Assembly (NCBI RefSeq): GCF_000204195.1
Contig: NZ_AFBG01000021.1
Location: 310,001-374,000, forward strand
Length of the DNA stretch: 64,000 nt
Direction of reading: 5' to 3'
Origin: Acidovorax radicis N35
Lineage (GTDB): Bacteria; Pseudomonadota; Gammaproteobacteria; Burkholderiales; Burkholderiaceae_C
The translations under genes and the position numbers were made by a program. The notes beneath the pieces are model-generated. The model was not told the origin of the DNA. It ran no database searches and saw only the letters and a program-made list of their open reading frames with translations. Position 1 is the first letter of the stretch. Each line of letters opens with the position of its first letter. Positions 24,239-34,054 of this stretch are shown one piece after another.

Positions 24239-25192
24239 ATGCTTGCCTACCTGCTGCGCCGCTTCCTCTATGCCCTGCCCATCATGCTGGGTGTGGCACT
24301 GGTGTGTTTCCTGCTGGTGCACCTGGCACCCGGCGACCCACTGGTGTCCATCCTGCCGCCCGACGCCTCGGCAGAGCTGCAGGCGCAGCTGCGCGAGCTG
24401 TATGGCTTCAACCGGTCGCTGCCAGAGCAGTTTGTGATGTGGGTGTGGCGCGCACTGCACGGCGACCTGGGGGTGTCGATTGCCAGCAACCGGGCCGTGG
24501 CGGGTGAGGTGATGACGGCCGTGGGCAACACGCTGCGGCTGGCCGTGGTGGCCACCTTCATCGGCTTTGTGCTGGGCAGCCTGTTTGGCTTTGTTGCGGG
24601 GTACTTTCGCAACTCGTGGGTGGACCGGCTGGCGTCCATGCTGTCGGTGCTGGGCGTGAGCGTGCCGCACTACTGGCTGGGCATGGTGATGGTGATCGTG
24701 TTCAGCTCGCAGTGGGCGCTGCTGCCCGCCACCGGCGCGGGGCCAGGCGGCTCCAGCGACTGGGCGTGGGACTGGGAACACCTGCAGTTCCTGGTGCTGC
24801 CTGCCGTCACCATGTCGGTGATCCCGATGGGCATCATCGCGCGCACGGTGCGCGCGCTGGTGGCCGACATCCTGGACCAGGAGTTCATCCTGGGCCTGCG
24901 CGCCAAGGGGCTTACGCACCGGGGAGTGTTCCGGCACATGGTGAAGAACGCAGCCCCCACGGCCCTGGCCGTGATGGGCCTGCAGCTGGGTTATCTGCTG
25001 GGTGGCTCGATCCTGATCGAAACGGTGTTTTCCTGGCCCGGCACGGGCTTCCTGCTGAACTCTGCGATCTTCCAGCGCGACCTGCCGCTGCTGCAGGGAA
25101 CCATCCTGGTGCTGGCCCTGTTTTTTGTGCTCCTCAATCTGCTCGTGGACGTGCTGCAGACGCTGCTGGACCCGCGCATCGCCCGCGCCTGA
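24239..25192 (+). CDS. ABC importer permease (DppB type)
   Basis: A 317-residue inner-membrane permease with six hydrophobic segments. The N-terminal 'LLRRFLYALPIMLGVALVCF' and 'HLAPGDP' motifs are typical for DppB/OppB proteins, and the coupling (EAA) loop reads 'EFILGLRAKGLTHRGVFRHM'. It starts 34 bases after the binding protein gene and pairs with the next gene's permease. Confidence 0.93.
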   Translation: MLAYLLRRFLYALPIMLGVALVCFLLVHLAPGDPLVSILPPDASAELQAQLRELYGFNRSLPEQFVMWVWRALHGDLGVSIASNRAVAGEVMTAVGNTLRLAVVATFIGFVLGSLFGFVAGYFRNSWVDRLASMLSVLGVSVPHYWLGMVMVIVFSSQWALLPATGAGPGGSSDWAWDWEHLQFLVLPAVTMSVIPMGIIARTVRALVADILDQEFILGLRAKGLTHRGVFRHMVKNAAPTALAVMGLQLGYLLGGSILIETVFSWPGTGFLLNSAIFQRDLPLLQGTILVLALFFVLLNLLVDVLQTLLDPRIARA

Positions 25193-25216
25193 AGCGGAAG
25201 AACAAGACCACCCACC

Positions 25217-26125
25217 ATGGCCTCCACGACTGCACCCTCCTCTTCGGCGTCTGCCATTGCAGACAGCCCTGCGCCCGCGCTGCGCTCGCGCGGCTACTGG
25301 ACAGCCGCGCTGGTGCGGTTCACCCGCGACCCGGTGGCCATGGGGGCGGCGCTGGTGGTGTTGCTGCTCATCGGTCTGGCGGTGCTGGGCCCGTGGATTG
25401 CGCCGACAGACCCGTATGCAGCGTCCATGCTCAAGCGGCTCAAGCCCATCGGCACCGAAGGGCTGCCACTGGGCAGCGATGAGCTGGGTCGCGACATGCT
25501 GTCGCGGCTCATCGTGGGCGCGCGCCTGTCGCTGTTCATTGGCATCACGCCCGTGGTGTGCGCTTTTGTGCTGGGCTCGGTGATCGGCATCGTGGCGGGC
25601 TACGCCGGGGGCATCACCAATACGGCCATCATGCGCACCATCGACGTGTTCTACGCCTTTCCGTCGGTGCTGCTGGCGATTGCGCTGTCGGGCGTGCTGG
25701 GCGCGGGCGTCGTCAACTCGCTGATCTCGCTCACCATCGTGTTCATTCCGCAGATTGCGCGGGTGGCGGAAAGCGTGACCACCCAGGTGCGCAACCGCGA
25801 CTACGTGGAGGCCGCGCGCGCTTCTGGCGCGAACCCGTTCACTATCGTGCGCGTGCACGTGCTGGGCAATGTGCTGGGGCCCATCTTTGTCTACGCCACC
25901 AGCCTGATCGCGGTGTCGATGATCCTGGCTTCAGGCCTGTCGTTCCTCGGCCTGGGGGTCAAGCCGCCCGAGCCCGAGTGGGGCCTGATGCTCAACACGC
26001 TGCGCACGGCCATCTACGTGCAGCCGTGGGTGGCGGCGCTGCCGGGACTGATGATTTTCGCCACTTCGATCTCGTTCAACATCCTCTCCGACGGCCTGCG
26101 CTCGGCCATGGACAACAAGGGCTGA
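25217..26125 (+). CDS. ABC importer permease (DppC type)
   Basis: A 302-residue inner-membrane permease with six hydrophobic segments and the DppC/OppC N-terminal extension. 'LPLGSDELGRDMLSRLIVGA' is the DppC signature and 'RDYVEAARASGANPFTIVRV' the coupling loop. It starts 24 bases after the DppB-type gene. Confidence 0.93.
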   Translation: MASTTAPSSSASAIADSPAPALRSRGYWTAALVRFTRDPVAMGAALVVLLLIGLAVLGPWIAPTDPYAASMLKRLKPIGTEGLPLGSDELGRDMLSRLIVGARLSLFIGITPVVCAFVLGSVIGIVAGYAGGITNTAIMRTIDVFYAFPSVLLAIALSGVLGAGVVNSLISLTIVFIPQIARVAESVTTQVRNRDYVEAARASGANPFTIVRVHVLGNVLGPIFVYATSLIAVSMILASGLSFLGLGVKPPEPEWGLMLNTLRTAIYVQPWVAALPGLMIFATSISFNILSDGLRSAMDNKG

Positions 26126-26146
26126 GAGGCCGAAAGTCTTCTGACC

Positions 26147-27187
26147 ATGCACACGATCACCGATGTCGGCGGACCCGCGCAGCCTCTGCTCACCATCAGG
26201 GGGCTGGTCAAGCACTTCCCGCTCAAGAAGGATGCGCTGGGGCGCGGCGGGGGCGTGGTGCATGCGGTGGATGGCGTGAACTTCGAAGTCCTCAAGGGGG
26301 AAACGCTGGGGGTGGTCGGGGAATCGGGCTGCGGCAAGTCGACGACGGCGCGCTTGCTGATGCAGCTCATCGCACCCACGGCCGGGGAGATCGTGTTTGA
26401 CGGCCGCACCGTGGGCAGCCGCGATCTGCCCCTCAAGGAGTTCCGGCGCCAGGTGCAGATGGTGTTCCAGGACAGCTATGCGTCCCTGAACCCGCGCCTG
26501 ACCATCGAAGATTCCATCGCCTTCGGACCACAGGTGCACGGCGTGCCGCAGCGCGAGGCCATCGCCCGTGCGCGCAGTCTGCTGGACCGTGTGGGCCTGG
26601 CCCCGGCGCGGTTTGCCGAGCGCTATCCGCACGAGCTGTCGGGCGGGCAACGCCAGCGGGTCAACATTGCGCGTGCACTGGCATTGCAACCCCGCATGGT
26701 GATCCTGGACGAGGCGGTGTCTGCGCTCGACAAATCGGTGGAAGCGCAGGTGCTGAACCTGCTGACCGACCTCAAGGTGGAATTTGGCCTGACCTATGTG
26801 TTCATCAGCCACGACCTGAACGTGGTGCACTACATGAGCGACCGGGTGATGGTGATGTACCTGGGCCAGGTGGCAGAGATCGGGCCGTCCGATGCCCTGT
26901 TCACAAAGCCCGCGCACCCCTACACCGGCGCCCTGCTGTCGTCCATGCCGTCCATGGACCCCGACCACCGCACGCTGGAGGCGCCGCTGGCGGGCGACCC
27001 GCCCAACCCCATCAACCCGCCGTCGGGCTGCCGGTTTCATCCGCGCTGCAGCATGGCTGCGGCGGTGTGCGCGCAGCGAGTGCCCGTGCGCACCACCACC
27101 GGCCCGCACCATGTCGCAGCCTGCTTGGTGCATGAACCCGGCAGCGGCCACCCCCAAGCGCCGCAGCCGATGGCCCAGGCGGCCTGA
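26147..27187 (+). CDS. ABC importer ATPase (OppF/DppF type)
   Basis: A 346-residue ATPase with Walker A 'GESGCGKST', signature 'LSGGQRQRVNIARAL', Walker B 'MVILDEAVSALD' and the C-terminal oligopeptide-transporter domain ('CRFHPRC'-type Cys motif near residue 290). Atypically, the OppF-type ATPase comes before the OppD-type one. It begins 21 bases after the DppC-type gene. It works as a heterodimer with the product of the next gene. Confidence 0.93.
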   Translation: MHTITDVGGPAQPLLTIRGLVKHFPLKKDALGRGGGVVHAVDGVNFEVLKGETLGVVGESGCGKSTTARLLMQLIAPTAGEIVFDGRTVGSRDLPLKEFRRQVQMVFQDSYASLNPRLTIEDSIAFGPQVHGVPQREAIARARSLLDRVGLAPARFAERYPHELSGGQRQRVNIARALALQPRMVILDEAVSALDKSVEAQVLNLLTDLKVEFGLTYVFISHDLNVVHYMSDRVMVMYLGQVAEIGPSDALFTKPAHPYTGALLSSMPSMDPDHRTLEAPLAGDPPNPINPPSGCRFHPRCSMAAAVCAQRVPVRTTTGPHHVAACLVHEPGSGHPQAPQPMAQAA

Positions 27188-27197
27188 AAGCAACACC

Positions 27198-28250
27198 ATG
27201 ACCCTGGACACCCTTCCTCCTTCGTCGGGGGCCACCGAACCCATGGTGGAGCTTCATGACCTCAGCGTCACCTTTACCGGTGGCCGCAGGCCGGTACAAG
27301 CCGTCAGCGGTGTGAGCCTGCAGGTGCAGCGTGGCGAGGTGGTTGCGCTGATTGGAGAATCCGGGTCTGGCAAAAGCGTGACGCTGCGCACCTTGCTGCG
27401 CCTGCACCCCGAGCGGCGCACCCGCATTGCAGGCAAGGTACGGGTGGCCGGCCAGAACCTGCTGACCTTGTCGGGCCGCGACTTGGCGGACTACCGAGGC
27501 AAGGTGGCGGCGATGATTTTTCAGGAGCCTTTGCTGGCGCTGGACCCGGTGTACACGGTGGGGGCACAGATCGTGGAGTCGATCCGCCGCCACGAGAATG
27601 TGACCGCCGCACAGGCCCAGGAACGTGCGCTGGCCTTATTCAAGCGCGTGCGCATACCCAGCCCGGAGCGGCGGCTGCAGGCCTATCCACACGAAATGTC
27701 GGGCGGCATGCGCCAGCGCGCCATGATTGCCCTGGCGCTGGCCTGCCGCCCGCAACTGCTGCTGGCCGACGAACCCACCACCGCGCTCGATGCGACCGTG
27801 CAGATCCAGATCCTGCTGCTGCTGCGCGAACTGCAGCGTGACCTGGGCCTGTCGGTGATCTTTGTCACGCACGACATTGGCGCCGCCGTCGAAGTGGCCG
27901 ACCGCATTGCCGTGATGTACGCAGGGCGCATTGTGGAAGAGGGCACCGCGCGGGACCTCATTCGCCACCCGCGACACCCGTACACCATTGCGCTGCTCAA
28001 AAGCCGGGCGCATGGCGCCATGGCACGCGGCACGCCGCTGGAGACCATTGCCGGTGCCCCCCCAGACCTGTCAAACCTGCCCCCCGGCTGCGCCTTTGCC
28101 GAGCGCTGTACGCTGGCAACGCCAGCATGCCGCACACAACAACCTCCGGCCGTCCAGATAGCGCCCGGCCACCGTGCGCTGTGCCTGCGCACTGAGGCCG
28201 CAGCAGCCATCGCCCCCGAGCTTCTTCCCGTTGTTGACACCACTCCATGA
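27198..28250 (+). CDS. ABC importer ATPase (OppD/DppD type)
   Basis: A 350-residue ATPase with Walker A 'GESGSGKSV', signature '[15 protein letters not shown]', Walker B '[12 protein letters not shown]' and the C-terminal '[15 protein letters not shown]' cysteine motif of DppD-like ATPases. I chose the ATG at 27198, ten bases after the previous stop, although the frame is open upstream inside the preceding gene. Its stop overlaps the amidase start by four bases (ATGA), so the two are translationally coupled. Confidence 0.92.
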   Translation: MTLDTLPPSSGATEPMVELHDLSVTFTGGRRPVQAVSGVSLQVQRGEVVALIGESGSGKSVTLRTLLRLHPERRTRIAGKVRVAGQNLLTLSGRDLADYRGKVAAMIFQEPLLALDPVYTVGAQIVESIRRHENVTAAQAQERALALFKRVRIPSPERRLQAYPHEMSGGMRQRAMIALALACRPQLLLADEPTTALDATVQIQILLLLRELQRDLGLSVIFVTHDIGAAVEVADRIAVMYAGRIVEEGTARDLIRHPRHPYTIALLKSRAHGAMARGTPLETIAGAPPDLSNLPPGCAFAERCTLATPACRTQQPPAVQIAPGHRALCLRTEAAAAIAPELLPVVDTTP

Positions 28251-29431
28251 CTGCGCACGACCCAGCCCACGCCTTTGTTCCCTATCCCCCCGTACCGGTA
28301 GTGAACGCCAGCACGGGCCCCCTGAGCGGGCTGTGTTTTGCAGCGAAGGACCTGTTTGATGTGGCGGGCTACCCCACCGGAGGCGGCAACCCCGTGGTGC
28401 TGGCACTGTCGGGCACCAAGACGCGTACCGCACCCACCGTGCAGAAGCTGCTCGACGCGGGGGCTCGGTTTGTGGGCAAGACCGTGACCGATGAGCTGGC
28501 GTTTTCGATGAACGGGAACAACGCGCACTTTGGCGCGCCCCTCAATGGGGCTGCGCCTGACCGGATCACGGGGGGTTCATCGTCAGGCTCCGCAGCGGCC
28601 GTGTCGTCCGGGCTGTGCGACTTTGCGCTGGGCACCGATACCGGCGGGTCGGTACGGGCGCCTGCCAACCATTGCGGCCTGTACGGGCTGCGCCCCACGC
28701 ATGGGCGCGTGAGCCTGGAAGGGGCGATGGACCTGGCACCGAGCCTGGACACCTGCGGCTGGTTTGCGCGCGATGTGCAGACCTTTGCCCGGGTCGCCGA
28801 CGTATTGCTGGGCGACGATGCGGCCCCGCTGCCACCCCGGGTGCGCCTGCTGCTCCCCACGGATGTGTGGGCGCTGCTCGACCCCACGGTGGTGGGCGCT
28901 CTGCAGGGTGCCACGCAGCAGGTGACGGACTTGCTTGGCCCCTCGCAGCCCGCCAACGCGGTGCTGGAGTCCTTCGACACGATGTACTGGAACTTTCGGT
29001 ACGTGCAGGGGCGAGAAGCCTGGATGACCGACGGGCCACTGATCGAGCGCTACGCGCCCCCCCTGGGGCCGGGTGTGGCCGAGCGTTTTGCCTGGTCCCG
29101 CGACGTGACTGATGGGCAGGTGGCCAGCGCACGCGCCTTTCGGGATCGCTATCGCGCCCATCTTGCGGCGCTGCTGGGCCGGGATGGCGTCCTGCTTCTG
29201 CCCACGATGCCCGACATCGCACCGCTGCGCACGGCCCCCGAAAGCAGCCTGGAGGACTACCGCAACCGGGCCATCCAGATGTTGTGTATCGCCGGGCTGT
29301 CCGGGTTTCCACAACTGTCCATGCCGCTGGCGCGGCGCGACGGTGCGCCCTTGGGGCTGTCGCTTCTGGGCCCAGCAGGCAGCGACCGCTCATTGACTGC
29401 GCTGGCCGAGCGCATTGCGACGAAGGAGTGA
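28247..29431 (+). CDS. amidase (amidase signature family)
   Basis: A 394-residue amidase with the Ser-cisSer-Lys triad of the family: K39 in 'CFAAKDLFD', the Gly/Ser-rich '[16 protein letters not shown]' with cis-Ser, and the nucleophile Ser in '[12 protein letters not shown]'. It hydrolyses a carboxamide to acid and ammonia; substrate unknown. It is shorter than most members (about 460-500). The start overlaps the preceding ATPase gene by four bases, so it belongs to the importer operon and probably acts on the imported compound. Confidence 0.9.
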   Translation: MTAHDPAHAFVPYPPVPVVNASTGPLSGLCFAAKDLFDVAGYPTGGGNPVVLALSGTKTRTAPTVQKLLDAGARFVGKTVTDELAFSMNGNNAHFGAPLNGAAPDRITGGSSSGSAAAVSSGLCDFALGTDTGGSVRAPANHCGLYGLRPTHGRVSLEGAMDLAPSLDTCGWFARDVQTFARVADVLLGDDAAPLPPRVRLLLPTDVWALLDPTVVGALQGATQQVTDLLGPSQPANAVLESFDTMYWNFRYVQGREAWMTDGPLIERYAPPLGPGVAERFAWSRDVTDGQVASARAFRDRYRAHLAALLGRDGVLLLPTMPDIAPLRTAPESSLEDYRNRAIQMLCIAGLSGFPQLSMPLARRDGAPLGLSLLGPAGSDRSLTALAERIATKE

Positions 29432-29451
29432 GCGGGCTCCCCCGCAGCGCG

Positions 29452-29970
29452 CTATCGCCGCTCCAGCCGCAAGGGCAGGTCCAGCCGGTGGAGTTCGCAG
29501 TCCACCACAGCGGCTGCGCGCTCGATCACCAGAAAATCGCCCGCATCGACTGCCAGCAAGGCGTGGTGCCAGGTGCCCGGGGCCAGCACAACGCCCTGCC
29601 GGCCGTCGGTGACAAAGGCCCGGATCTCTCCGCCACTGGGCATTTCGCCTGCCGGGGCCACCACCACCACAAAGCGCACCACGCCCCAGGGCACAAAGGT
29701 CTGGCTGCCCCACCGATGGCATTCCATCTCGTGCACTTGCAGCGGAAATTGGCGTGCCTGCGCGCGAAAAAGCGCCAGTTGCGCCCGACCACCCTCTGCC
29801 CCCAATTGCAGGTCGTCTACCAGATCAAATCGTTCTGAGCTGCCCGCATTGATGGGGCGGCCCGGGCCCGCAGGCGCCTGCAGCACCGCCCCAAAAGGGA
29901 GAAACGCCGTGGGGGTCAGGGGGACCGGCACCAGTGTTGCAAAGTCGGCAGGGCACGCAGGAGCATTCAT
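29452..29970 (-). CDS. ureidoglycolate lyase family protein
   Basis: A 172-residue cupin-fold protein of the AllA family, which splits ureidoglycolate into glyoxylate and urea in purine (allantoin) breakdown. Visible motifs are 'FLPFGAVLQAP', 'MECHRWGSQTFVPWG' and 'VVLAPGTWHHALLAV', where the His residues are the expected metal or substrate ligands. I chose the ATG at 29970; a GTG three codons upstream is also possible. It converges on the amidase gene with 20 bases between. No other allantoin gene is in the window, so its role is open. Confidence 0.85.
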   Translation of the reverse strand: MNAPACPADFATLVPVPLTPTAFLPFGAVLQAPAGPGRPINAGSSERFDLVDDLQLGAEGGRAQLALFRAQARQFPLQVHEMECHRWGSQTFVPWGVVRFVVVVAPAGEMPSGGEIRAFVTDGRQGVVLAPGTWHHALLAVDAGDFLVIERAAAVVDCELHRLDLPLRLERR

Positions 29971-30198
29971 GCCTTCCACCCCAGCAAGAACTGAACCCGG
30001 CCATCGGCGATGTAGGGATCGCCAGGGATCATTGGCTGCATCGGGATCACAATTGACCCACCCATATAAGCAGATTCGCTTACTAGGGTTTTTACCGTCT
30101 CCGCCCTACAATCGCAGACCCTTACAAAGCTGACAACCGCTGCGGAGCCCCTGCGGCATGTTTTTTTGCACCCATCCTGACTGAGTTGGAGACACTGA

Positions 30199-32544
30199 AT
30201 GCCCGAGAACACCACGGCCCAGAACAACAACAACGATTCCGACAAGCGCGCCCAATTGCGCCGTGCCGCCCTCGAGTACCACGAGTTTCCCAAGCCCGGC
30301 AAGATCGCGATTGCCGCCACCAAGCAGATGGTGAACCAGCATGACCTGGCGCTGGCCTACTCGCCTGGCGTGGCAGCACCTTGCGAAGAAATCGTGAAGG
30401 ACCCGGCCAATGCCTTCCGCTACACCTCGCGGGGCAACCTGGTCGCCGTCATCACCAACGGCACCGCCGTGCTGGGCCTGGGTGACATTGGCGCCCTGGC
30501 CTCCAAGCCCGTGATGGAGGGCAAAGCCGTACTGTTCAAGAAGTTTGCCGGCGTGGACGTGTTCGACATCGAGATCGACGAGAAGGACCCACAAAAGCTG
30601 GTGGAAGTGATTGCCGCGCTGGAGCCGACGTTCGGCGCCATCAACCTCGAAGACATCAAGGCACCCGACTGCTTCTATGTGGAGCGCGAGCTGCGCAAGC
30701 GCATGAAGATCCCGGTTTTCCACGACGACCAGCATGGCACGGCCATCACGGTGGCCGCAGCGATCGTGAACGCGCTGAAGGTGGCGGGCAAGAAGATCGA
30801 AGACGTGAAGCTCGTGACCAGCGGCGCAGGCGCAGCAGCGCTGGCTTGCCTGAACCTGCTGCTCAAGGTGGGCGTGCAGCGCAAGAACGTGTTCGTCACC
30901 GACCTGGCCGGCGTGGTCTACGAAGGCCGCGAAGAGCTGATGGACGACGACAAGCGCCAGTTCATGCAGAAGACCGATGCCCGCAAGCTGGCCGAGGTGA
31001 TGGTGGGCGCGGATGTGTTCCTGGGCCTGTCGGCAGGCAATGTACTCAAGCCCGAAATGGTCGCCTCGATGGCCGAGCGCCCGGTGATCTTCGCGCTGGC
31101 CAACCCCAACCCCGAGATCCTGCCCGAACTGGCCCACAGCGTGCGCAGCGACATCATCATGGCCACGGGCCGCTCGGACTACCCGAACCAGGTCAACAAC
31201 GTCCTGTGCTTCCCCTACATCTTCCGCGGCGCACTGGACTGCGGCGCCACCACCATCACCGATGAGATGGAGATTGCCGCTGTTCACGCCATCGCAGAAT
31301 TGGCCCAGGCCGAGCAGAGCGAAGTGGTGGCCGCAGCCTACGTGGGCGAAAAACTGTCGTTCGGCCCCGAATACCTGATCCCCAAGCCGTTCGACCCGCG
31401 CCTGATGATGAAGATCGCGCCGGCCGTGGCCCAGGCCGCTGCCGACAGCGGTGTGGCGCAGCGCCCCATCGCCGATATGGACGCCTACCGCGACCGGCTG
31501 CAGACCTTTGTCTACGCCTCGGGCACGACGATGAAGCCCATCTTCGACGCCGCGCGCACCGCCGCCAAGAAGCGCGTGGCCTACGCCGAGGGTGAAGAAG
31601 AACGCGTGCTGCGCGCCGCGCAGATCGTGGTGGACGAGAAGGTCGCCCGCCCCACACTGATTGGCCGCCCGGCCATCATCGCCCAGCGCATCGAGCAATT
31701 CGGCCTGCGCCTGAAGGAAGGCGTGGACTACGACGTGGTCAACACCGATTTTGACCACCGCTACCGCGACTTCTGGCAAACCTACCACCGCATGACCGAG
31801 CGCAAAGGCATCACCCAGCAGGTCGCCAAGATCGAGATGCGCCGGCGCCTGACCCTCATCGGCTGCATGATGCTGCACAAGGGCGAGGTGGACGGCCTGA
31901 TCTGCGGTACCTGGGGCACCACCGCCAATCACCTGCTCTACATCGACCAGGTGATCGGCAAACACGCAGGCGGCGCCGACAGCACGGCGCAGGATGTACC
32001 GGTGTATGCCTGCATGAACGGCCTAATGTTGCCGGGGCGCCAGGTGTTCCTGGTGGACACGCACGTCAACTACGACCCCACGCCGACCGAACTGGCGGAA
32101 ATCACCGCCCTCGCTGCCGAAGAAATGATGCGCTTCGGCATCAAGCCTAAGGCCGCGCTGCTGTCGCACTCCAATTTCGGCACCAGCAACCACCCCAGCG
32201 CCGTGAAGATGCGCCAAACGCTGGAACTGCTGCGCCAACAGGCCCCCTGGCTGGAGGTGGACGGCGAAATGCACGGTGATGTGGCGCTGGATGGCAAGGC
32301 CCGAGCAGCCCTCATGCCCAGCAGCGAGCTGACGGGTGACGCCAACCTGCTGGTGTTCCCCAACATCGACGCGGCCAACATCGCCTACAACCTGCTCAAG
32401 ACCGCCGCAGGCGGCGGCATCGCCATCGGCCCGGTGCTGCTGGGCGCTGCCAAGCCGGTTCACATCCTGACGCCCAGCGCCACCGTGCGCCGCATCGTGA
32501 ACATGACAGCCTTGACTGTGGCCGATGCCAACGTGTCAAGATAA
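30199..32544 (+). CDS. maeB: NADP-dependent malic enzyme, MaeB type
   Basis: A 781-residue fusion. Residues about 15-430 form the malic enzyme part, which decarboxylates malate to pyruvate with NADP ('[20 protein letters not shown]', 'FHDDQHGTA' metal site, '[16 protein letters not shown]' nucleotide site). The C-terminal third is a phosphotransacetylase-like domain ('[18 protein letters not shown]', '[11 protein letters not shown]'), which in MaeB enzymes senses acetyl-CoA rather than catalysing. Length and order match the family, so this is not an assembly fusion. It stands alone, divergent from the ureidoglycolate lyase gene, with a terminator behind it. Confidence 0.96.
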   Translation: MPENTTAQNNNNDSDKRAQLRRAALEYHEFPKPGKIAIAATKQMVNQHDLALAYSPGVAAPCEEIVKDPANAFRYTSRGNLVAVITNGTAVLGLGDIGALASKPVMEGKAVLFKKFAGVDVFDIEIDEKDPQKLVEVIAALEPTFGAINLEDIKAPDCFYVERELRKRMKIPVFHDDQHGTAITVAAAIVNALKVAGKKIEDVKLVTSGAGAAALACLNLLLKVGVQRKNVFVTDLAGVVYEGREELMDDDKRQFMQKTDARKLAEVMVGADVFLGLSAGNVLKPEMVASMAERPVIFALANPNPEILPELAHSVRSDIIMATGRSDYPNQVNNVLCFPYIFRGALDCGATTITDEMEIAAVHAIAELAQAEQSEVVAAAYVGEKLSFGPEYLIPKPFDPRLMMKIAPAVAQAAADSGVAQRPIADMDAYRDRLQTFVYASGTTMKPIFDAARTAAKKRVAYAEGEEERVLRAAQIVVDEKVARPTLIGRPAIIAQRIEQFGLRLKEGVDYDVVNTDFDHRYRDFWQTYHRMTERKGITQQVAKIEMRRRLTLIGCMMLHKGEVDGLICGTWGTTANHLLYIDQVIGKHAGGADSTAQDVPVYACMNGLMLPGRQVFLVDTHVNYDPTPTELAEITALAAEEMMRFGIKPKAALLSHSNFGTSNHPSAVKMRQTLELLRQQAPWLEVDGEMHGDVALDGKARAALMPSSELTGDANLLVFPNIDAANIAYNLLKTAAGGGIAIGPVLLGAAKPVHILTPSATVRRIVNMTALTVADANVSR

Positions 32545-32549
32545 GCCAA

Positions 32550-32590
32550 AAATTGATAGCAAGCGCTAACTTAAAGCGCTTGCTTCTCCC
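32550..32590 (+). repeat. AGCGCTT-family repeat, copy 6 (diverged)
   Basis: TTGATAGCAAGCGCTAAC followed by TTAAAGCGCTTGCTT. The two arms pair, and the TTGATAGC start is that of the family, but the usual AGGCC tail is missing. It lies just after the maeB stop and before its terminator. Confidence 0.55.
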
Positions 32591-32593
32591 TTC

Positions 32594-32630
32594 AGCGTCT
32601 GCCCAATCTTTGTGCAGACGCTTGCTTTTT
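32594..32630 (+). terminator. intrinsic terminator after maeB
   Basis: AGCGTCTGC and GCAGACGCT form a nine-base-pair stem with an 11-base loop, followed by TGCTTTTT. Confidence 0.8.
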
Positions 32631-32698
32631 GGGGGCCGTTGAGCGACACTAGCGGCTCGAAATTTCGGGTTAACCCGTAGTTTCTGAAAGGTTCGTTG

Positions 32699-33106
32699 AT
32701 GCTGAAGGCTGTAGCCACCCGGGCGCGCAAAGCAGGGTTTTTGTGTGTTTTGGGTGTTGCGTTCGTGTTGTCCCCGGTTGCGGGGCATGCCCGGAACTCC
32801 CCGTCCACCGACGGCTCCATATCCCCTATCGCATTGGCCGAGTTGCCGCCCCAAGGGCGGGCGACGTATGCGCTGATCCGTGAAGGAGGGCCCTTTCCGT
32901 ATGACAAGGACGGAACGGTTTTTGGTAATCGCGAGCGGCTGTTGCCCGCCCACCAGCGGGGTTACTACCGTGAGTACACCGTCAGAACACCAGGATCGCG
33001 TAACCGGGGAGCCCGGCGCATCGTGTGTGGCGGCAAGCCCCGGGTTCCGGACGCCTGCTACTACACCAGCGATCACTACGCCAGTTTTCGCGAGATCGTT
33101 GAGTGA
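32699..33106 (+). CDS. secreted guanyl-specific ribonuclease (RNase Sa-like)
   Basis: A 135-residue protein with a signal peptide (residues 1-31, ending SPVAGHA) and an N1/T1-family ribonuclease domain close to Streptomyces RNase Sa. The catalytic set is complete: Glu92 in 'GYYREYTV', Arg106/107 in 'RGARRIV' and His126 in 'TSDHYASF'. It should cut RNA after guanosine in the periplasm or outside the cell. The barstar gene follows 140 bases later, protecting the cytoplasm. ATG at 32699 follows AAAGG. It could serve nutrient scavenging or act as an antagonistic toxin. Confidence 0.92.
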   Translation: MLKAVATRARKAGFLCVLGVAFVLSPVAGHARNSPSTDGSISPIALAELPPQGRATYALIREGGPFPYDKDGTVFGNRERLLPAHQRGYYREYTVRTPGSRNRGARRIVCGGKPRVPDACYYTSDHYASFREIVE

Positions 33107-33246
33107 CCCCCGTTGCGCTGCACGCAGGCCAGAGATACGCTGGCGGCGGTCAGTGCGCCCCCTTGAATCCCCCACCCGCAGGCTGCATCCCGCAGCCTTG
33201 CGAAATGCCAGAAGTTTGTGGACTTTAAAAAGAAAGAGTAGCGGAG

Positions 33247-33672
33247 ATGCAGACGCCACTTCGTAAGGACCTGGAAACGCCACTGCGTGGCGTGCGCACC
33301 AACATCGTGCAGTCCATTCGCGCTTTCCGCGTGCAGGACTTGCAGGATGCAGCCACTTCCATGGGTCACCATTTCTTGTACGCCAACCTGGCCCACGCGC
33401 AGTCCAAGCAGGATGTGCTGGACCTGATTGCCGGGCAATTCACCTTCCCGTCGCACTTCGGCAAGAATTTTGATGCGTTGTACGACTGCATGACGGACCC
33501 CTTGCACAAATCGGGCCCACAGCCCGGCTTTATCGTGGTGCTGGAGCAGATCCCCGCCACGGGCAAGTTCGACAAGGAAGCGCGTGAACAGCTGCTCGAT
33601 ATCTTCCGCGACGCCGCCGACTACTGGGGCGACCGCAAGATACCGTTCCGGTGTTTCTATTCTTTTCTGTAG
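33247..33672 (+). CDS. barstar-family ribonuclease inhibitor
   Basis: A 141-residue protein with no signal peptide. Residues about 45-140 match barstar: 'LIAGQFTFPSHFGKNFDALY' then 'DCMTD' is the segment that in barstar plugs the barnase active site, with the acidic residues kept. An N-terminal extension of about 40 residues is present. Located right after the secreted RNase gene on the same strand, it is almost surely its cytoplasmic inhibitor. The end of the gene overlaps a 69-codon frame by 22 bases. Confidence 0.92.
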   Translation: MQTPLRKDLETPLRGVRTNIVQSIRAFRVQDLQDAATSMGHHFLYANLAHAQSKQDVLDLIAGQFTFPSHFGKNFDALYDCMTDPLHKSGPQPGFIVVLEQIPATGKFDKEAREQLLDIFRDAADYWGDRKIPFRCFYSFL

Positions 33673-33860
33673 CCCGTTCTGCATCCACCAGCCAAGCAGA
33701 ACGGGCGAACGAGGCTACCGGCACCCCAGGTGTCGAGGGCATTGAGATCGGCACGGACTCCGGCGAAAAAATGCCGACCGACAAGCTGGTCGATGTCTCA
33801 CCCATGGCGCTGCGCATGAGCAGCCCCTTCAACGCGGGCTACTGGCTCAGCGCCGCCTGA
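33651..33860 (+). CDS. possible 69-residue protein overlapping the barstar gene end
   Basis: This frame starts within the last codons of the barstar gene (ATGTTTCTATT) and encodes 'SQAERANEATGTPGVEGIEI' and an end 'MSSPFNAGYWLSAA'. I recognise no family. The main support is indirect: a CCCCCTGAG element starts 11 bases after its stop codon, and the other three copies in the window all start 6-21 bases after a true stop. It may be a small third gene of the RNase-barstar unit or the remnant of a longer gene. Confidence 0.4.
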   Translation: MFLFFSVARSASTSQAERANEATGTPGVEGIEIGTDSGEKMPTDKLVDVSPMALRMSSPFNAGYWLSAA

Positions 33861-33871
33861 ATTCGGCAAAT

Positions 33872-33975
33872 CCCCCTGAGCGGCTGCGCCGCTTCCCCCC
33901 TTCTCTCGGCTTCACCGGGAAGGGGGACACCACCAGCGCAGCGGGGCGGGGTGGTCTTGTGCGGCGGTTGCTGGT
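33872..33975 (+). repeat. CCCCCTGAG 3'-element, copy 4
   Basis: CCCCCTGAGCGGCTGCGCCG, a C-run/G-run arm with an insert (CTTCTCTCGGCTTCACCGGG), GACACCACCAGCGCAGCGGG and a GCGGCGGTTGCTGG tail. Confidence 0.75.
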
Positions 33976-34007
33976 CGGGGCCGCGTCAGTTGCTGCGCGT
34001 TTTTAGT

Positions 34008-34052
34008 CAAATCAGGCGCTAGCGCTTATCCATAAAGCGCTAACAGCTATTA
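34008..34052 (-). repeat. AGCGCTT-family repeat, copy 7
   Basis: AAATCAGGCGCTAGCGCTTA, then the opposing arm AAAGCGCTAACAGCTAT, two bases beyond the end of the rsmA gene (reverse orientation). Confidence 0.75.
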
Positions 34053-34054
34053 TT

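Noticed and set aside
30106..31965. A 619-codon open frame on the minus strand opposite maeB
   Set aside because: It is an antisense shadow of the GC-rich maeB gene; the translation is His/Gly/Val-rich with no domain, whereas the plus frame is an unmistakable MaeB.
30199..32544. Malic enzyme and phosphotransacetylase joined in one frame as an assembly artefact
   Set aside because: This fusion is the normal architecture of MaeB enzymes and the total length matches.
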